From Archangium lansingense (GTDB lineage: Bacteria > Myxococcota > Myxococcia > Myxococcales > Myxococcaceae): a stretch of 64,000 nt of DNA. The notes under the pieces were generated by a model, which was given only the letters and a program-made list of their open reading frames with translations, ran no database searches and was not told the DNA's origin. The stretch spans positions 10,338,501-10,402,500 of the forward strand of contig NZ_JAPNKA010000001.1 in assembly GCF_026626635.1 (NCBI RefSeq). The letters are read 5' to 3'. Of the stretch, positions 24,942 through 32,485 are shown piece by piece (the first letter of the stretch is position 1; each line of letters begins with the position of its first letter). A program made the position numbers and the translations under genes.

Positions 24942-26459
24942 TCAGGTGCGGATGGCGAGCGCCCGGGCCGCCACCTGGCGGTCATCGAAGGCGCGCTTCT
25001 CGGTACCGATGAGCTGGTACGTCTCGTGACCCTTGCCGGCGATGAGGACCACGTCGTCCTCCTTCGCCAGGGAGATGGCCGTCTCGATGGCGGCCTTGCG
25101 ATCCGCGTCCACCAGGTAGCCCTTCTCACCGCTCTTGGCCTTACCAGCCGAGATGCGGCGCAGGCCGCCCTTCTCCAGGCCCGGGGTCACCTGGGAGATG
25201 ATGTCCTCCGGATCCTCGTTGCGCGGGTTGTCGCTCGTCACCACCGCGAGATCCGCGGCCTCGGCAGCCGCCGAGCCCATGAGCGGACGCTTGCCCGGGT
25301 CCCGGTCCCCACCGCAACCGAACACCACGATGACGCGGCCCTTGGCCATGGCCCGCGCCGCCTCGAGCGCACGCTTGAGAGCGTCGTCCGTGTGCGCGTA
25401 GTCCACCAGCACCGCCGGCGCCTGCGCGGGCCCGTGGTTCTCCACCTGCTCCATGCGGCCAGGCACGCTGCCCATGCGCTCGATGCCCAGCTGCACGTCC
25501 TTGCGGCGAGCGAAGCCAGCGCCCAGCGCCAGACCGGCTGCCGCGAGGATGTTCTCCAGGTTGTGCGGCCCCAGCAGCCGGCTCTTCACCGGGATGTCGC
25601 CCGCGGGCGTCTTCAGCACGCCCTTGATTCCCTGCAGGGTGAAGGAGGCGTCCGCGGAGGAGATCTCCCCGTTGCCCTGGCGGCTGAACTTCCACGCCAT
25701 GCGCTTCTGGCCGCGCAGCTCGTTGTAGATGCGGGTGCCGTAGGTGTCGTCCCCGTTGACTACCGCCACACCGCTCTGCGCCAGGTTCTCCACGAAGAGC
25801 TTGCGCTTGGCCTGGAAGTACTCCTCCAGGTCCTTGTGGTAGTCGAGGTGATCCCTCGTCAGGTTGGTGAAAGCGGCCGCCTTGAAGGTGATGCCGTGCA
25901 CGCGCTCCTGCAGCAGGGCGTGGCTGGACACCTCCATGACCACCGTCTCCACACCCGCGTCCACCATCTCCTTGAGAATGCGGTGGAGTTCCAGCGGGTC
26001 CGGCGTGGTGTGCTCCGTGGGGTGGAACTGGCCGCCCACCTTGTAGCCCAGCGTGCCGATAACCCCCGTAGAGGAGTAGGCCGCAGTGGCCATGGCCTCG
26101 AGCAGATAGGTGGTGGTCGTCTTCCCGTTGGTGCCAGTGACCGCCAGCATGGTGAGCTTGTCAGCGGGCCGACCATGGAAGTTGGCCGCAATGAGCGCCA
26201 GCGCCTTGCGGGCGTTGGACACCTTGAAGAAGGGCACCTGTGAGGACAGGGACTTCTCCGACACCACCGCCACGGCACCGCGGGAGACGGCCTCACCCAC
26301 GAACTGGGCGCCATCCTCCTTCGTGCCCGGCACCGCGACGAACAAGTCGCCCGGCTTCACCTTGCGAGAGTCCTGCGACACCCCCGTCACGTCGACCGGG
26401 GTCCGGCCGCCCGAGGTCTGCTCGGCACCACACCCTGCAAGGACATCCGTCAGCTTCAT
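24942..26459 (-). CDS. murE: UDP-MurNAc-L-Ala-D-Glu--meso-DAP ligase MurE
   Basis: Mur ligase of 505 residues adding the third amino acid. P-loop G-T-N-G-K-T-T-T-T-Y near residue 110, ..PEHTTPDPLELH.., ..MEVSSHAL.., ..NLTRDHLDYH.. and the diagnostic D-N-P-R motif near residue 415, which marks meso-diaminopimelate specificity. Peptidoglycan of this organism is therefore expected to be DAP type. 55 bases separate it from ftsI. Confidence 0.95.
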   Translation of the reverse strand: MKLTDVLAGCGAEQTSGGRTPVDVTGVSQDSRKVKPGDLFVAVPGTKEDGAQFVGEAVSRGAVAVVSEKSLSSQVPFFKVSNARKALALIAANFHGRPADKLTMLAVTGTNGKTTTTYLLEAMATAAYSSTGVIGTLGYKVGGQFHPTEHTTPDPLELHRILKEMVDAGVETVVMEVSSHALLQERVHGITFKAAAFTNLTRDHLDYHKDLEEYFQAKRKLFVENLAQSGVAVVNGDDTYGTRIYNELRGQKRMAWKFSRQGNGEISSADASFTLQGIKGVLKTPAGDIPVKSRLLGPHNLENILAAAGLALGAGFARRKDVQLGIERMGSVPGRMEQVENHGPAQAPAVLVDYAHTDDALKRALEAARAMAKGRVIVVFGCGGDRDPGKRPLMGSAAAEAADLAVVTSDNPRNEDPEDIISQVTPGLEKGGLRRISAGKAKSGEKGYLVDADRKAAIETAISLAKEDDVVLIAGKGHETYQLIGTEKRAFDDRQVAARALAIRT

Positions 26460-26514
26460 CGTTTCCCCTTCACATGCAGCTGCGAGCGCGAGGCTGAGCT
26501 GTGCCGCCGCGGCC

Positions 26515-28521
26515 TCATTGCCGCGCCGCCAGCTCCAGCGTCACTCGTGCACCCTTCTCCACCAGCGCACCGGCGGCGGGAGTCTGCGAAACAACGCGTC
26601 CACTACCTAACAATCGAGGCTCCAGGGCCGAAGAGAGCAGCTTCGTCACTGCCTCACGCCCTGCCTGACCAACAACATCTGGAACGCGGACGGAGCCAGG
26701 CTCCACGTTCTCGGTGACAGCCTCCGACACCATGGGCCGGGCCGTCTCCACCTTCGAGGGAGGGGGCTGAGCGGCCGCCACCGGCAGGGCGGTGGGCGGC
26801 AGCGGCACCTCTCGCGAGGGAGGGACGGCCAGGTGAGCCATGGCGGCGGTAGCGATTTCCTTGAAAGCAGGGGCGGCCACGTTCCCCCCGTACACGTCCG
26901 TCTTGGGCTCGTCCACAATCACGAGGATGACGGCGCGAGGATTCTCGGCCGGTACCACGCCCACGAAGGAGGCGAGCCGCTTGTCGGAGTACCCCCGGGC
27001 CACCGGGTCCGCCTTCTGGGCGGTGCCCGTCTTTCCAGCCACCCGGTAGTCCTCCATGGCGGCCTTGGGGGCGGTCCCCTCCTTGGTCACCACGCTCTCG
27101 AGCATGGAGACAATCTTCTTCGCGGTGGCGGGGGAGACGGCCTGGCGCACCTCGGTGGGCCGGTTCTCCAGCAGCACCACCCCGTCCGGGTCCACCACCT
27201 TGGAGACGAGGTAGGGGCGCATCAGCAAACCGCCATTGGCCAGCGCGCCCCAGGCGGCGGCCATCTGCACGGCGGTGGTGGTCATGCCCTGCCCGAAGGA
27301 CTGTGTGGCGAGCGACACTTCCGCCTTGGGGAACGGGATGGAGCCCCGGCCCTCGCCGGGCAGCGCCAGGCCGGTGCGCTCACCGAAGCCGAAGTCGCGG
27401 TAGGCCTTTACCAGCCGCTCCCGCCCCAGCTGCTGGGCAATCTTGGAGGAGCAGATGTTGGAGGACTCGCGCAGCACGAGCTGCGGGGTGAGCCAGCCCA
27501 GCGGGTGGGTGTCGTGGATGGTGTGCCGGCCGACGGTCCAAGCGCCGTTCTCGCAGAAGAAGAGATCCTCTGTCTTGATGACCTTCTGATCCAACGCGCT
27601 GGCCACGACGAAGGCCTTCATCGTCGAGCCGGGCTCGAAGGTGTCGAGCGCGGCGCGGTTGCGCATGCTGGCGCGAGCCTCCTTCTCGGGCGCGTTGGGG
27701 TTGAAGCGCGGGTGGTTGGCGATGGCCAGGATTTCGCCCGTCTTCGGCTCCAACAGGATGGCCATGCCCGCTACGGCCTTGGCCTCTTCCACGGCGCGGC
27801 TCAGGGCGCGCTCGGCAACGAACTGGAGGTGGCGGTCAATGGTGAGGGTGACGGCGGCGCCCTGGCGCTCGATGGTGTCCGGGGCGCCGGAGACGAGCAG
27901 CTTGCGTCCCTTGGCGTCGCGGAAGCCGGACAGGCGCGAGTTCTGCCCGGACAGCTCGTCCTCGAAGGCCAGCTCCAGGCCTTCCAGACCATGGCCGTCC
28001 AGGCCCACCATGCCCACCACGTGCGCGCCCAGCTCCTTCTGCGGGTAGAAGCGCTTGGGCTCCTTGGTGAAGCCGAAGCCCGGCAGCCCGAGGGCCTTCA
28101 CCGCCTCCACATCGCGGGGAGTCACCTGGCGCTTCACCCAGGCGAAGCGCTTCGCGCGGCCGAGCCGGGCCTGCAGGTCCTCCACGTCCAGCTTCAGCAC
28201 CTTGGCGAGCGAGCGCGCGGCCTGCTTCACATCCGGCAGCATGGAGGGGTCCACCCAGATGGAGTCCACCTCCACGCTCTGGGCGAACGGCGTACCGCGG
28301 CGGTCGAAGATGTCGCCACGGCGGGCGGGGATTTCAATCTGGCGGACGTACTGGTCCTGGGCGAGCCCGCGCAGCTTGTCGCGCTCGAACACCTGGAGCT
28401 GCACGGCGCGGCCGAAGGCGGCCAGCAGCAGGGCGACGAAGAAGAAGGCCAGCAGCTTCACACGAAGCCGCAGCCACTTCTGGTTGGGCTCTGGGGCCCG
28501 CGCCGATTTGAAGTCCCTCAC
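26515..28521 (-). CDS. ftsI: Septal transpeptidase FtsI/PBP3 with C-terminal PASTA domain
   Basis: Class B penicillin-binding protein of 668 residues. Basic N-terminus, one membrane helix (KLLAFFFVALLLAAFG, ~residues 22-38), PBP dimerisation region with R-R-G-D-I-F-D-R-R-G, then transpeptidase motifs S299-T-M-K, S-S-N and K-T-G-T-A. A single PASTA domain closes the protein (..VRVPDVVGQAGREAV.. to ..GARVTLELAARQ), unusual in proteobacterial FtsI but found in delta-group and Gram-positive homologues. I use the GTG at 28521 with GAGGGGGG upstream, 13 bases after ftsL; a longer frame to 28677 overlaps ftsL. Confidence 0.93.
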   Translation of the reverse strand: MRDFKSARAPEPNQKWLRLRVKLLAFFFVALLLAAFGRAVQLQVFERDKLRGLAQDQYVRQIEIPARRGDIFDRRGTPFAQSVEVDSIWVDPSMLPDVKQAARSLAKVLKLDVEDLQARLGRAKRFAWVKRQVTPRDVEAVKALGLPGFGFTKEPKRFYPQKELGAHVVGMVGLDGHGLEGLELAFEDELSGQNSRLSGFRDAKGRKLLVSGAPDTIERQGAAVTLTIDRHLQFVAERALSRAVEEAKAVAGMAILLEPKTGEILAIANHPRFNPNAPEKEARASMRNRAALDTFEPGSTMKAFVVASALDQKVIKTEDLFFCENGAWTVGRHTIHDTHPLGWLTPQLVLRESSNICSSKIAQQLGRERLVKAYRDFGFGERTGLALPGEGRGSIPFPKAEVSLATQSFGQGMTTTAVQMAAAWGALANGGLLMRPYLVSKVVDPDGVVLLENRPTEVRQAVSPATAKKIVSMLESVVTKEGTAPKAAMEDYRVAGKTGTAQKADPVARGYSDKRLASFVGVVPAENPRAVILVIVDEPKTDVYGGNVAAPAFKEIATAAMAHLAVPPSREVPLPPTALPVAAAQPPPSKVETARPMVSEAVTENVEPGSVRVPDVVGQAGREAVTKLLSSALEPRLLGSGRVVSQTPAAGALVEKGARVTLELAARQ

Positions 28522-28534
28522 AGCCAGCCCCCCC

Positions 28535-28945
28535 TCAGTGCGGTGCGCCGCGCTCGGCCACGCGGACGCCGCGAGCATCGCGGGCCTCCACGCGGACATT
28601 GCGCTTCTTGCCCGGCAGCTCCGCCGGAAGGGCGACGACCCGCGAGCCAGCGGGCATGGACATGCCGAGCTTCTCACGGGCCAGCTTCTCCAGCCGCGCC
28701 GGGTTCTTCAGCGTGGCCAGCTCCAACTTCAACCGATCATTCTCCCGGATGAGCGAACGCTCCTCGGCCTCGGCCTTGGAGAGGCGGTAGCCCATGTCCA
28801 CCACCAGCACGCGGCTCGTCACGTGGAGCAGGCCCACGCAGGCGAAGAGAGCGAAGAGGAACACCGCGGGCAGCAGGTGCAGCAGCACCTGGCCTACCGA
28901 CACCCCACCCCCACTGGCACGAGAGACTGGATTGAGACGGCTCAT
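28535..28945 (-). CDS. ftsL: Cell division protein FtsL
   Basis: Small bitopic protein of 136 residues: short cytoplasmic part, one membrane helix (VLLHLLPAVFLFALFACVGLLHV, residues ~18-40) and a periplasmic coiled coil (..SKAEAEERSLIRENDRLKLELATLKNPARLEKLAREKLGM..). This is the typical FtsL pattern, and the position between rsmH and ftsI is canonical. Sequence conservation in the family is low, so the call rests on topology and context. Its start overlaps rsmH by 4 bases. The basic C-terminal tail is longer than usual. Confidence 0.88.
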   Translation of the reverse strand: MSRLNPVSRASGGGVSVGQVLLHLLPAVFLFALFACVGLLHVTSRVLVVDMGYRLSKAEAEERSLIRENDRLKLELATLKNPARLEKLAREKLGMSMPAGSRVVALPAELPGKKRNVRVEARDARGVRVAERGAPH

Positions 28946-29850
28946 CGGATCTTCTCCACCGCACGCAGGTGCGCGCTGCGGGCACGGGGGTTGGCGGCAA
29001 TCTCCTCGTCCGAGGGCGCGATGGCCTTGCGCGACACCAGGGCGAAATCCCCCTGGCCGCCACAGGCGCACACCGGCAGCCCAGGCGGGCACTTGCAGGT
29101 GCCCACCAGCTCCCGGAAGGTCTCCTTCACCTTCCGGTCCTCGAGCGAGTGGAACGAAATGACGGCGGCGCGGCCCCCCACCTTCAGCAGCCGGGGCAGC
29201 GCGGCGAGCAGCGACTCCAGGGACTCCAGCTCCTGGTTCACCGCCATGCGCAGCGCCTGAAAGGTGCGGGTGGCCACGTGAATCTTGTTGGGCCAGGCCT
29301 TGCGCGGCACGGCACGCTTGACGACCTCGGCGGCCTCCAGCGTGCGCGTGGGCAGCGAGCGCTTGAGCTCTCGGGCGATGGGCCGGGCGAAGGGCTCCTC
29401 GCCGTACTCCTTGAGGATGCGGATGAGCTCCGCCTCGTCCTCCTCGGCGATGAGCTCGGCGGCGGTGCGGCCCGTGTCGCCCATGCGCATGTCCAGCGGG
29501 CCTTCCTTCTGGAAGGAGAAGCCGCGCTCGGCCACGTCGAGCTGGGGCGAGGACACGCCCAGGTCCACCAGCACCCCATCCACCGGCAGCAAGTCCGCCG
29601 CCACGTCGAGCAGGTCCCCGAAGTTGCCCTGGCGGGTGCTGAAGGACGGGTAGCCGGCGAGCCGGGCGCGAGCGGCCTGAAGCGCCACCGGATCCCGGTC
29701 CACACCCAGGACGGTCGCACCCCGGGCGAGAAGCGCCTCGGTGTGACCACCACCACCCAGTGTGCCGTCGATGATCACCTTCCCCGCTCCCGGTCGAAGG
29801 ACGTCCACCGTTTCATTCAGGAGGACGGTCTGGTGGCTGAAGTCAGCCAA
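28942..29850 (-). CDS. rsmH: 16S rRNA m4C1402 methyltransferase RsmH (MraW)
   Basis: SAM-dependent methyltransferase of 302 residues that N4-methylates C1402 of 16S rRNA. Motifs: F-S-H-Q-T-V-L-L-N-E-T-V near residue 4, I-I-D-G-T-L-G-G-G-G-H-T-E-A (SAM site), D-R-D-P-V-A-L, V-D-G-V-L-V-D-L-G-V-S-S-P-Q-L-D and the C-terminal I-S-F-H-S-L-E-D-R-K-V-K. Conserved dcw position after mraZ, here separated from it by an STAS gene. Confidence 0.96.
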   Translation of the reverse strand: MADFSHQTVLLNETVDVLRPGAGKVIIDGTLGGGGHTEALLARGATVLGVDRDPVALQAARARLAGYPSFSTRQGNFGDLLDVAADLLPVDGVLVDLGVSSPQLDVAERGFSFQKEGPLDMRMGDTGRTAAELIAEEDEAELIRILKEYGEEPFARPIARELKRSLPTRTLEAAEVVKRAVPRKAWPNKIHVATRTFQALRMAVNQELESLESLLAALPRLLKVGGRAAVISFHSLEDRKVKETFRELVGTCKCPPGLPVCACGGQGDFALVSRKAIAPSDEEIAANPRARSAHLRAVEKIR

Positions 29851-29862
29851 GGGGCGCCCGCA

Positions 29863-30240
29863 CTAGACGAAAGGAGCCCGCGCGAGCGCGAAGGCAGCCC
29901 GGGCATCGTTCATATGCGGGTAGAGCTCGAAGACATCATGAGCGCCCGCGGCCCGGAGGATGGCGGCCAGGTAGGGGGACAACCCGGACAGCTTGATGTC
30001 TCCACCCGCCTTGCGGAAGGACTCGGTGCGCGCCAGCAGGGGCCTCACCCCGCGGTAATCCAGGTGGCGCACCTCGCTGAGGTCCAGCACCACGTTGCGC
30101 AGACCCCGCTGCATGCGCAGCCCGAGCTCCTCGCAGAGCTGGGTGAGGTCCTTCTCCAGAAGCTCCCCCTCGAGCATGAGGGTCTCCACGCGCCCACTGG
30201 AGACCGCGCGAATGCCCTGTGCTTCGGCTACCTGGTTCAT
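29863..30240 (-). CDS. STAS-domain protein (anti-sigma-factor antagonist type)
   Basis: A 125-residue single STAS domain: ..VETLMLEGELLEKDLTQLCEEL.. , then ..NVVLDLSEVRHLDYRGVRPLLAR.. and ..GGDIKLSGLSPYLAAILRAAG... In SpoIIAA-like proteins the phosphorylated Ser lies in D-[SCT]-S-G; here the equivalent position reads L-D-Y-R-G-V, without a Ser, so regulation by the usual kinase is doubtful. It sits inside the dcw operon between mraZ and rsmH (12 bases to rsmH), an unusual place. Start ATG at 30240 with AAGGTGG upstream. Confidence 0.85.
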   Translation of the reverse strand: MNQVAEAQGIRAVSSGRVETLMLEGELLEKDLTQLCEELGLRMQRGLRNVVLDLSEVRHLDYRGVRPLLARTESFRKAGGDIKLSGLSPYLAAILRAAGAHDVFELYPHMNDARAAFALARAPFV

Positions 30241-30287
30241 GACACCACCTTCCCGGGATTCCTGCTTCCCGTCGAAAAATCGTCCCG

Positions 30288-30737
30288 CTACTGGCGCAGC
30301 TCGGTGAGCACGCGCATGACGTCCGCGCTGGAGGCTTCCTTCCGGGCCTCCTCCTGGGCTTTGGCCCAGCCCTCGCGGCTCCACAGCTCGATCACCTTCA
30401 CCATCCCCGCCCACACCAGGTCCTTGTCCAACCCCGCGTGGGCTCGCAGCGACGGCGGAATCAGCACGCGCCCGAGCTTGTCGAGCGGGCACTCCTGGGC
30501 GCTGGCCACGTAGAGCCGCATGAGCGTCTTCACCCCTGGCTCCATCGGGTTGCGCTTGGCGAGAGCGGCCTCGAGCTGCTCCCACTCGCGCACCGGATAG
30601 GCGTGGAGACAGGGGTCCAACGCCGTCGTGATGATGAGGCGCTCGTCGTACGAGCCCACGAGCGTCTCGCGCAGCCGGGCCGGGAGGCTGGTGCGCCCCT
30701 TCGCGTCAATCTGGTGCTCATAGACGCCTCGGAACAC
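30288..30737 (-). CDS. mraZ: Transcriptional regulator MraZ
   Basis: AbrB-fold DNA-binding protein of 149 residues with two SpoVT-like repeats: F-R-G-V-Y-E-H-Q-I-D-A-K-G-R-T-S-L-P-A-R at the start and ..ASAQECPLDKLGRVLIPPSLRAHAGL.. in the second half. MraZ forms a multimeric ring and represses the dcw promoter. It starts at GTG 30737 with AGGTGGA nine bases upstream. Four GTGG boxes at 10-base spacing lie just upstream (30770-30803), the expected own operator. Confidence 0.95.
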   Translation of the reverse strand: MFRGVYEHQIDAKGRTSLPARLRETLVGSYDERLIITTALDPCLHAYPVREWEQLEAALAKRNPMEPGVKTLMRLYVASAQECPLDKLGRVLIPPSLRAHAGLDKDLVWAGMVKVIELWSREGWAKAQEEARKEASSADVMRVLTELRQ

Positions 30738-30769
30738 GCGAAGAGGTCCACCTTGTCAGCCCGGCCGAT

Positions 30770-30803
30770 CCACATTACGCCACCCCTTCCCACTCCGATC
30801 CAC
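30770..30803 (-). promoter_or_regulatory. MraZ operator: four GTGG boxes at exact 10-base intervals
   Basis: On the minus strand GTGG occurs at 30803-30800, 30793-30790, 30783-30780 and 30773-30770, each followed by six variable bases (ATCGGA, GAAGGG, CGTAAT, ATCGGC). Known MraZ sites are direct TGGGN repeats with 5-base spacers, i.e. the same 10-base period. The array lies directly downstream of the expected transcription start, so bound MraZ would block initiation or escape. Confidence 0.85.
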
Positions 30804-30815
30804 TTTGGGCGGCGG

Positions 30816-30844
30816 AAAATACGCGTGGCCCCCTACCCGGTCAA
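30816..30844 (-). promoter_or_regulatory. dcw operon promoter (sigma-70 type)
   Basis: Minus strand TTGACC (30844-30839), 17-base spacer, TATTTT (30821-30816). Match to consensus is 5/6 and 4/6. Expected start near 30809, leaving a leader of ~70 bases that contains the MraZ boxes. Confidence 0.7.
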
Positions 30845-30936
30845 GAAATGCAACAGGCGCGTACAGGTCCGTGTCGCACGGGGAAACAAGGGGGGGAGGG
30901 GGGCCGGTGGGAAGGAGTGGATCGGCCAGAGCGGAT

Positions 30937-30965
30937 TTGACCCGGGCCAACGCCCTCTGCATAAC
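30937..30965 (+). promoter_or_regulatory. Promoter of the lipoprotein gene at 31054
   Basis: Plus strand TTGACC (30937-30942), 17-base spacer, CATAAC (30960-30965): 5/6 and 4/6 to sigma-70 consensus. It is divergent from the dcw promoter. A pair of GTGG boxes (30907, 30917) with 10-base spacing precedes it. The rest of the 316-base intergenic region holds a G-rich tract (30880-30910) and nothing else recognised. Confidence 0.55.
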
Positions 30966-31053
30966 TGCCGCCGCTGAGCGCCTGTGCAGGGCGACTCACG
31001 CCTCGTAACCCGGCCGGGGGACGAGGTCCTCATTTGGAAATGAAGGTGCGCGC

Positions 31054-31653
31054 ATGATCCGCTTGACTCGTCTGATGGTGCTCTCCGCGATGACCCTGGG
31101 CCTGGTGGCCTGTGGTGGTGCGAAGCTTGGTGGTGAGGAGGGCGCGGCCGCGGCCGCGTTCCAGGCCTCCCAGCCGGCGGGCCGTGGCAGCAAGACCGGT
31201 CAGGCGCTCGTGGAGCAGGCGCTGGCCAGCGGTGCCCTGTCCATCACCATCTCGGCCGACTGTGCCAAGAGCGGCAAGGCGAGCCTGACGCTGAACGCCG
31301 CCGGCGGCGAGCTCGACGGGCTGATCAACTACAGCATCACCTACGATGCCTGCAGCGAGGACGGGAAGAGCGAGTACAACGGCACCATGAATACCTCGCT
31401 GGGGATCACCATCGACCCGAAGTACGCCAGCGGTGCCTTCGTCATCGCGATGAAGGGCAAGCTGACCATCGAGGGTGAGGTCTCCGACTTCATCGACGCC
31501 GACGTGAAGCTGAAGATGGACTTCTCCGCCACCTCGGCGCACAGCGGCAGCATCTCGCTGGTGGTGGACGGCACCATCAAGACCTCCGATGGCAGCTACG
31601 TCTACGCCAACAAGGCGATCGCCATCACCGCTGGCGAGCTGCCGAAGGCCTAG
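31054..31653 (+). CDS. Lipoprotein, beta-rich, unknown function
   Basis: A 199-residue lipoprotein: MIRLTRLMVLSAMTLGLVAC with lipobox L-V-A-C20. After an Ala/Gly-rich linker comes a beta-strand-rich domain with repeated S-I-T-I, L-T-L-N-A and G-T-M-N-T-S-like strands and one Cys pair (..SADCAKSG.., ..YDACSED..). No family was recognised. GAAGGT precedes the ATG at 31054. It has its own promoter and terminator, so it is probably monocistronic. Confidence 0.75.
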   Translation: MIRLTRLMVLSAMTLGLVACGGAKLGGEEGAAAAAFQASQPAGRGSKTGQALVEQALASGALSITISADCAKSGKASLTLNAAGGELDGLINYSITYDACSEDGKSEYNGTMNTSLGITIDPKYASGAFVIAMKGKLTIEGEVSDFIDADVKLKMDFSATSAHSGSISLVVDGTIKTSDGSYVYANKAIAITAGELPKA

Positions 31654-31677
31654 CCGCCCGCCCGCTGTCGTCTTTCC

Positions 31678-31715
31678 GAGGCCGGACTTCCAATCTGGAG
31701 GCCCGGCCTTGCTTT
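31678..31715 (+). terminator. Terminator after the lipoprotein gene
   Basis: AGGCCGG (31679-31685) pairs with CCGGCCT (31703-31709); the inner part (CTTCCA with TGGAGG) extends the stem. TTGCTTTT follows. It lies 25 bases past the stop. Confidence 0.6.
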
Positions 31716-31762
31716 TGCCCTATGATTCATCCGCCCAGTCATTCCAGGGGAGAACCGCTGCC

Positions 31763-32485
31763 ATGAGCCAGTCCGCGACGAACCGAGCCCTCGGCGAGGT
31801 ACGCCTCAAGGTGGCCTACAAGAAGCCCGAGGCGCTGCTGAGTGAGTACACGCGCAGCATCGGCCGGGGAGGCGTGACGCTGCAGACCCAGAAGGGCCTG
31901 CCAGTAGGAACGCGCTTCGTCTTCGAGATGCACAACCCTGGAGTGGCCACGCCGGTGGAGGTGGTGGGCGAGGTGGTGCGAGTGACGCCCCAGCCCAACG
32001 GGCGCTTCATGATCACCGTCAAGTACGACCCCGGGCAGGACCGGGGCGGCCTGGACGCGGTGCTGCAACGCATCTTCGATCTGCAGGAGTTCGAGAAGCT
32101 TCGCCGCTACCCGCGCGTGCCGCTGCACCTGCCGGCCATGGAGGAGGAGACGCCCTTCGCGCCGCCCTTCTTCGTGCGCGACCTGTCGCGCGGGGGCGTG
32201 GGCCTGGAGGTAGAGGCGCCCGCGCTGCCGACCTCGGTGAAGGTGGGCATGCCCTTCCTGCTGGAGATGGACCTGACGCTGGGCACGCTCATGCTGCACG
32301 GCGAGGTGGCGTGGACGTCCGCTGGCGGACCCGAGGTGCTCCCCACCTTCGGTGTCACCTTCGGCACCCTGCGCCCGGACACGTCGGAGCGGCTGGAGAA
32401 GCTGCTCTCGCTCGAGTCCATGCCGCCGCCGCCCTGGCGCGCCCGCGTCTGCTTCGGCATGGACGCGGTGATGCGCATGCCGTGA
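31763..32485 (+). CDS. Tandem PilZ-domain protein (TIGR02266-like)
   Basis: A 240-residue protein with two PilZ-like domains (about residues 8-100 and 115-225). The second has the c-di-GMP-binding signature: R-R-Y-P-R (RxxxR) near residue 116 and D-L-S-R-G-G (DxSxxG) near residue 145. The first has S-I-G-R-G-G without the Asp and lacks a clear RxxxR, so it is probably structural. Likely a cytoplasmic c-di-GMP receptor affecting motility, development or matrix; the target is unknown. GGGGAG lies ahead of the ATG. Its stop overlaps the next start. Confidence 0.85.
   Translation: MSQSATNRALGEVRLKVAYKKPEALLSEYTRSIGRGGVTLQTQKGLPVGTRFVFEMHNPGVATPVEVVGEVVRVTPQPNGRFMITVKYDPGQDRGGLDAVLQRIFDLQEFEKLRRYPRVPLHLPAMEEETPFAPPFFVRDLSRGGVGLEVEAPALPTSVKVGMPFLLEMDLTLGTLMLHGEVAWTSAGGPEVLPTFGVTFGTLRPDTSERLEKLLSLESMPPPPWRARVCFGMDAVMRMP

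Noticed and set aside
22441..25029. An 862-codon plus-strand frame opposite mraY and murF
   Set aside because: The product is rich in His, Arg, Glu and Gln without hydrophobic core, typical of an antisense frame in GC-rich DNA. The minus-strand dcw genes are certain.
30738..30793. Upstream extension of mraZ in another frame starting at an ATG near 30793
   Set aside because: The frame differs from the MraZ domain and would run through the operator. The GTG at 30737 matches the family start.
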